A stretch of DNA of 64,000 nucleotides. Origin: Membranipora membranacea (lineage: Eukaryota > Bryozoa > Gymnolaemata > Cheilostomatida > Membraniporidae). This document shows, piece by piece, positions 60,901 through 64,000 of this stretch; within the stretch, counting starts at the first letter, position 1; each line of letters opens with the position of its first letter. Location of the stretch: NCBI GenBank assembly GCA_914767715.1, contig OU612065.1, forward strand, positions 22,196,001 to 22,260,000, in the 5' to 3' direction. The notes below the pieces were generated by a model. It was not told the DNA's origin, ran no database searches, and was given only the letters and a program-made list of their open reading frames with translations. The position numbers and the translations under genes were made by a program.

Positions 60901-63900
60901 CTGGTTGAAGAGGCTGACCTGGAACCTGATGTACCCCGCCTCTGGCAGCTGACTGTTTGGTATGAGCACCTTCTCAGCTGACGGGTCACGCTGCCTCACA
61001 ACAAAATGCCAGGCTGTAAATGAAGAGAGAAAAATGGTTGTATAATACAGTCATTCTGTTCAACCATTGGATGAAAAAACCTCTCAGCTGCTTCTGGAAA
61101 GTCCTGACAAGACAGGCTTTTCAGGCGAACACAAATTCCAATTCTTGATCTTGTCTCATAAACAAAGAAGCAGCTTTAAAAGTATAAAAAAGAGGAAGAG
61201 CCCTTCAGTCCAGCTTACCATCATCCAGTCCCTCAATAACATATCCTTGTACTGGGTGTGTGTTTGAGGAGTCTACAGTCCATTTCACCGTAACTCCGCT
61301 TTCTTCATTTGAGTACTCAGCCTCGGCAGGCTTTGCTGGGACTCCTACAAAACATAGGAGAAGATACTCAGAGAGATTGTTTTTATTGTGTATCATCAAT
61401 GATGAAGCAAAGTTATGGTGACTGTAAGAAGGCGTTATCATTTAGGAGTCTGATACTAAAAGGTATGAAACTGTTTAAAAAACGAGTATAGATACTAATC
61501 TATTCAAATAAAAAATAGCGAAATACTGCTATTCTTCCCTGAGAAAACTTCAATATAACAGACATTCATCACAAAGATAATAACTTCAAGACCATAATAG
61601 CTTATGTATAAATGTAAGCCTTACCGCAGGAATTTACCTAAGGGAGATTTGTATGTGTCACACTTACCAGTATTCGGCCCGCTCTTGAAAGACACGGACA
61701 CAGGATCACCAGCGCCTATCTTAGTCACTGCTTGTATAGTGAAGTTATAGGTCATGTTCTTGCTCTCAATCTTCACCTCATCGAATGTGAGCGGGTGTGA
61801 AACAGTCTGCTTAGTGGAGATGCCTTTAGTATCTACATGAGTAAAACACAAACACTGTTGAAGGGGGAATCTAAGATGTAGAGGTTTGATTCACACAAAC
61901 ATCTAGAGCACCTGATACCATTTTAATAAAGCAAACTGCATTTTAGGGGTAATAAGGTATAGCCTTCTGTTCATCACAGTGAGAAAGCGCACTATTCCAA
62001 GGATGTCTATTGAGCGCTTTACACCCCTCCCCCTTCCCCAACATAGACTCAGGTAAAATGTTGCTCTATAATGTGGCAACTCTATAAGTAAAGTTATTGG
62101 ATTACTCAGGCTTTGGAATAAAACTTATTGCAGGATTTCTTTGTTTCTTACTCAAACTCATTTTCATCAGCAGAAAATCATACAAAGTTTGAGACCGTTT
62201 CTTGCCCTCCATCCCAAAAATATTTTTTTCTGAATGAGCATCTGACATGAACCCAACCAATAGAGTTAAGCACTTGCAATAAAAAGAACAACTTGGGTAA
62301 TTAAATTGAGGCACATTGCATAACAATGGTTTGAAGCTCCAAGAGAACCTTATCTCCTCAAGAAATGACACACATAGTATGGGACATCTAATGTTCATAT
62401 TGATGATGCTGAATAACGTTTAAGGGCTTTTGAATCGGGAAGACTCTGGAGTAAAAATGTTAGTGTACTGGTCAAATGGACCGGCCACGGCACAAAATCT
62501 AGCAACAGAACACATAAAACTAAGCGAATAAAATGTGATGCAAATATTATGTATAAATTTTGTGTATGTTGATAGAAAGAGTTATAAAGCCTCAATGGGA
62601 ATGAGAACTTGCGTCTTTTCTCTTTCTTTCAGAGATCATGTCATCACATAACTAGGTTGAGAACAGTTGATTTATCGAGAACTCTTGGTCCTAGTGACCT
62701 TCCTTATGATCACTTTTCAAAGCAAATAGCAGACAACACAAATTAAGTCAACAAACATTGAATACCATACTCAACTCACCGACATCAGTCAACAACATAT
62801 CTGTAGACAAAAACCCATCAATGCACACATAAGAACATGCACCCCTTAATCTACATGTGATCAAGGAGTTAGGGACTCCTTGATGTGATATCGACTTAAA
62901 TGTACATGTGGTTTATAAACTAGTGTGGCTAATCAAAAACGCCAAACCCTAACCTCTAGAACACTGTGAAAACTTTTCCAGTTAGCCGGGGAGGGAATAC
63001 CCGCATTGAAAATATACATCAATTTTGAAATCACTCCTCATGCAGTTTAATGTGGGTCTGGCCTAGAGGGCAAACTAGGTGCCACTGCAATCCAAAATGC
63101 ACAGGTGGCATGCTTTAGTTAGATCATATACCTCTGCGTGTACGATGACGTCTCACATGGTAATGCTTTTCAACATGTTTGAACCAGTGTGGAGCTGACA
63201 ATTAAGTCAATATAGTCATTACAATCACCAAATATATATATACACAAAGAAAAACCAAGCCCTTGTTCTATAAAAATGGATGCATGGTTGTTATCTTAGT
63301 TGTTGGACTGTGAATGCAAAACGAGCTAATGGTTACTGTGTCTCTCTCGATCTGATTGGCCCATTGAATGGTGATGTCACAAATCACTTACCATCAGCAG
63401 AGTAGAACTGTACAATGTAGTGAGTGATGTTACCATTAGGCTTCAGAGGTACATCCCATGTCACATTCACCAAACTCAAGGTCACTTCAGTTACTGTCAA
63501 GTTATCCACAGGACCAGGTACTGCAAAACAATGAGCTGAGAAATGAGAGTTTTTAAGATTTACAAGTTGGAGCTTTTACTATAAGGTATGGGTTTGGCTT
63601 CCCAATAAGATTGAAACTGGAGTTATCCAAAAGAGGTTAGTATTAGCTAGAGATTAATTTAGCTTACGCTATGGGGGCAACTAAATGTTAGCTAGCACCA
63701 ATTTTCACCAGCTAAGGTGTGAGTTTGTTCAAGATAATGATGTTGTGTAAATGTAAGCTATCACAATTGAAATGGCAAAATGTTCCTCCAGTGAATAGTT
63801 TACTCCTACTAGGGTTATATATTTCAATGTTGTATTTAGGAGCAGACAACTTCTCAATATGCATGCAAATATATTGGATGCTGATAGACCAGGTAGGGTG

Positions 63901-64000
63901 GGAGTACTCACAGCCTTGGTCAGTGATGATGATAATAGGTGGTTGACTCCCAGGTCCTTCCCCTGCTATATTATAAGCGGTTACACTGATCAGGTACTGT
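57950..64000 (-). CDS. sdk: Sidekick-like cell-adhesion receptor, 3' part (runs off the right edge)
   Basis: Minus-strand exons: 64000(partial)-63912, 63520-63392, 61832-61668, 61344-61219, 61013-60756, 60209-60092, 59563 to about 59140, 58306-57950. Phases agree, except that the donor of the second-last exon is ambiguous (ATG|GTCAAA near 59128 or GAG|GTCTAT near 59146). Encoded in order: the end of one FN3 repeat (YLISVTAYNIAGEGPGS), a complete FN3 (PGPVDNLTV...NMTYNFTIQAV), the last FN3 (TVKWTVDSS...YIRFQVSLFNQHGIGEP), one transmembrane helix (WWFLVIIAMGALLIIITITA) and a cytoplasmic tail with acidic, basic KKKTKTIRKRQGKRVK and tyrosine-rich parts. It ends NFSSFV, a class I PDZ ligand matching the FSSFV tail I recall from Sidekick. 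The Ig domains expected of Sidekick lie outside the window. Two optional exons are listed separately. Confidence 0.78.
58953..59088. mobile_element. MITE family 1, copy 4 (136 bp)
   Basis: Starts TAGCCCAGGTTTGATCCAAT and ends TTGACTGAACTTGGTCTA. The interior carries TTTGCCTACAT and CGTGACCAGTGGAG like the other copies, plus an extra GCAGTTGGCAAAAAGGCAGC loop. It lies in the last intron of the Sidekick-like gene. Flanks resemble each other (GTACAGCT before, GTGCAGCT after), suggesting a decayed target duplication. Confidence 0.82.
62780..62800 (-). other. candidate 21-base cassette microexon of the Sidekick-like gene
   Basis: Flanked on the minus strand by a strong acceptor (TTTTGTCTACAG) and donor (GTGAGT). 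Phase 1 on both sides and no stop, so inclusion adds seven residues (junction D, then MLLTDV and a glycine at the far junction) in the middle of the complete FN3 domain without shifting the frame. Skipping it also gives a perfect FN3 join. Confidence 0.45.
63132..63194 (-). other. candidate 63-base cassette exon of the Sidekick-like gene
   Basis: Flanked by an acceptor (TTAATTGTCAG) and a weaker donor (GTATAT). Phase 1 in and out and no stop, so inclusion would insert 21 residues rich in histidine and arginine (PHWFKHVEKHY, then RRHRTRR) at the same FN3 position as the 21-base microexon. Whether it is used is unknown. Confidence 0.35.

Overview
The window is a piece of an animal nuclear genome. 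It is AT-rich, with multi-exon GT-AG genes, introns of about 50 to 2,700 bases, and several layers of transposable elements. It carries a Gbx-type homeobox gene, RNF220, WBP2, a Sidekick-like adhesion receptor and two DD3-3-like genes. Together with the lack of vertebrate-style gene structure, this suggests a marine invertebrate. A cnidarian is my best guess, but the sequence does not settle the phylum. All gene models below were built by hand from splice sites and reading-frame phase, and every exon chain closes in frame unless stated.

Layout: (1) 1.7-3.3 kb, a two-exon Gbx-like homeobox gene (+). (2) 5.8-28.2 kb, two divergently transcribed DD3-3-like paralogs that share a 1.1 kb intergenic promoter region. 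The minus-strand copy (15 exons, 784 aa) ends in a transmembrane helix and short tail. The plus-strand copy (13 exons, 665 aa) stops before that module and is predicted to be secreted. (3) 28.9-43.8 kb, a minus-strand tandem family of four tiny three-exon genes for secreted six-cysteine peptides with an antistasin-like motif. One copy lost its last exon in an inverted-duplication event. A decayed piece of the RNF220 3' end lies beside the first copy and records how the cluster grew. (4) 30.8-38.9 kb, an invasion zone splitting the cluster: a broken LINE, a 2.07 kb terminal-inverted-repeat element nested in it, a MITE nested in that, a second truncated LINE, an hAT-type non-autonomous element with a perfect 8-bp target duplication, and another foldback MITE. 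(5) 44.5-51.2 kb, RNF220 (-), 11 coding exons, 512 aa. (6) 53.7-56.9 kb, WBP2 (+), 5 exons, 249 aa. (7) 57.9 kb to the right edge, the 3' half of a Sidekick-like receptor (-): FN3 repeats, transmembrane helix, and a cytoplasmic tail ending in a PDZ ligand, with two symmetric candidate cassette exons inside one FN3 domain.

The genes do not form an operon-like pathway. Gbx is a transcription factor, RNF220 an E3 ligase, WBP2 a WW-domain partner/co-activator, Sidekick a cell-adhesion receptor, and the DD3-3 and cysteine-rich families are surface or secreted proteins of unknown role. The most unusual content is the DD3-3 membrane/secreted pair, the small secreted peptide cluster with its rearrangement scars, and the candidate Sidekick cassette exons.
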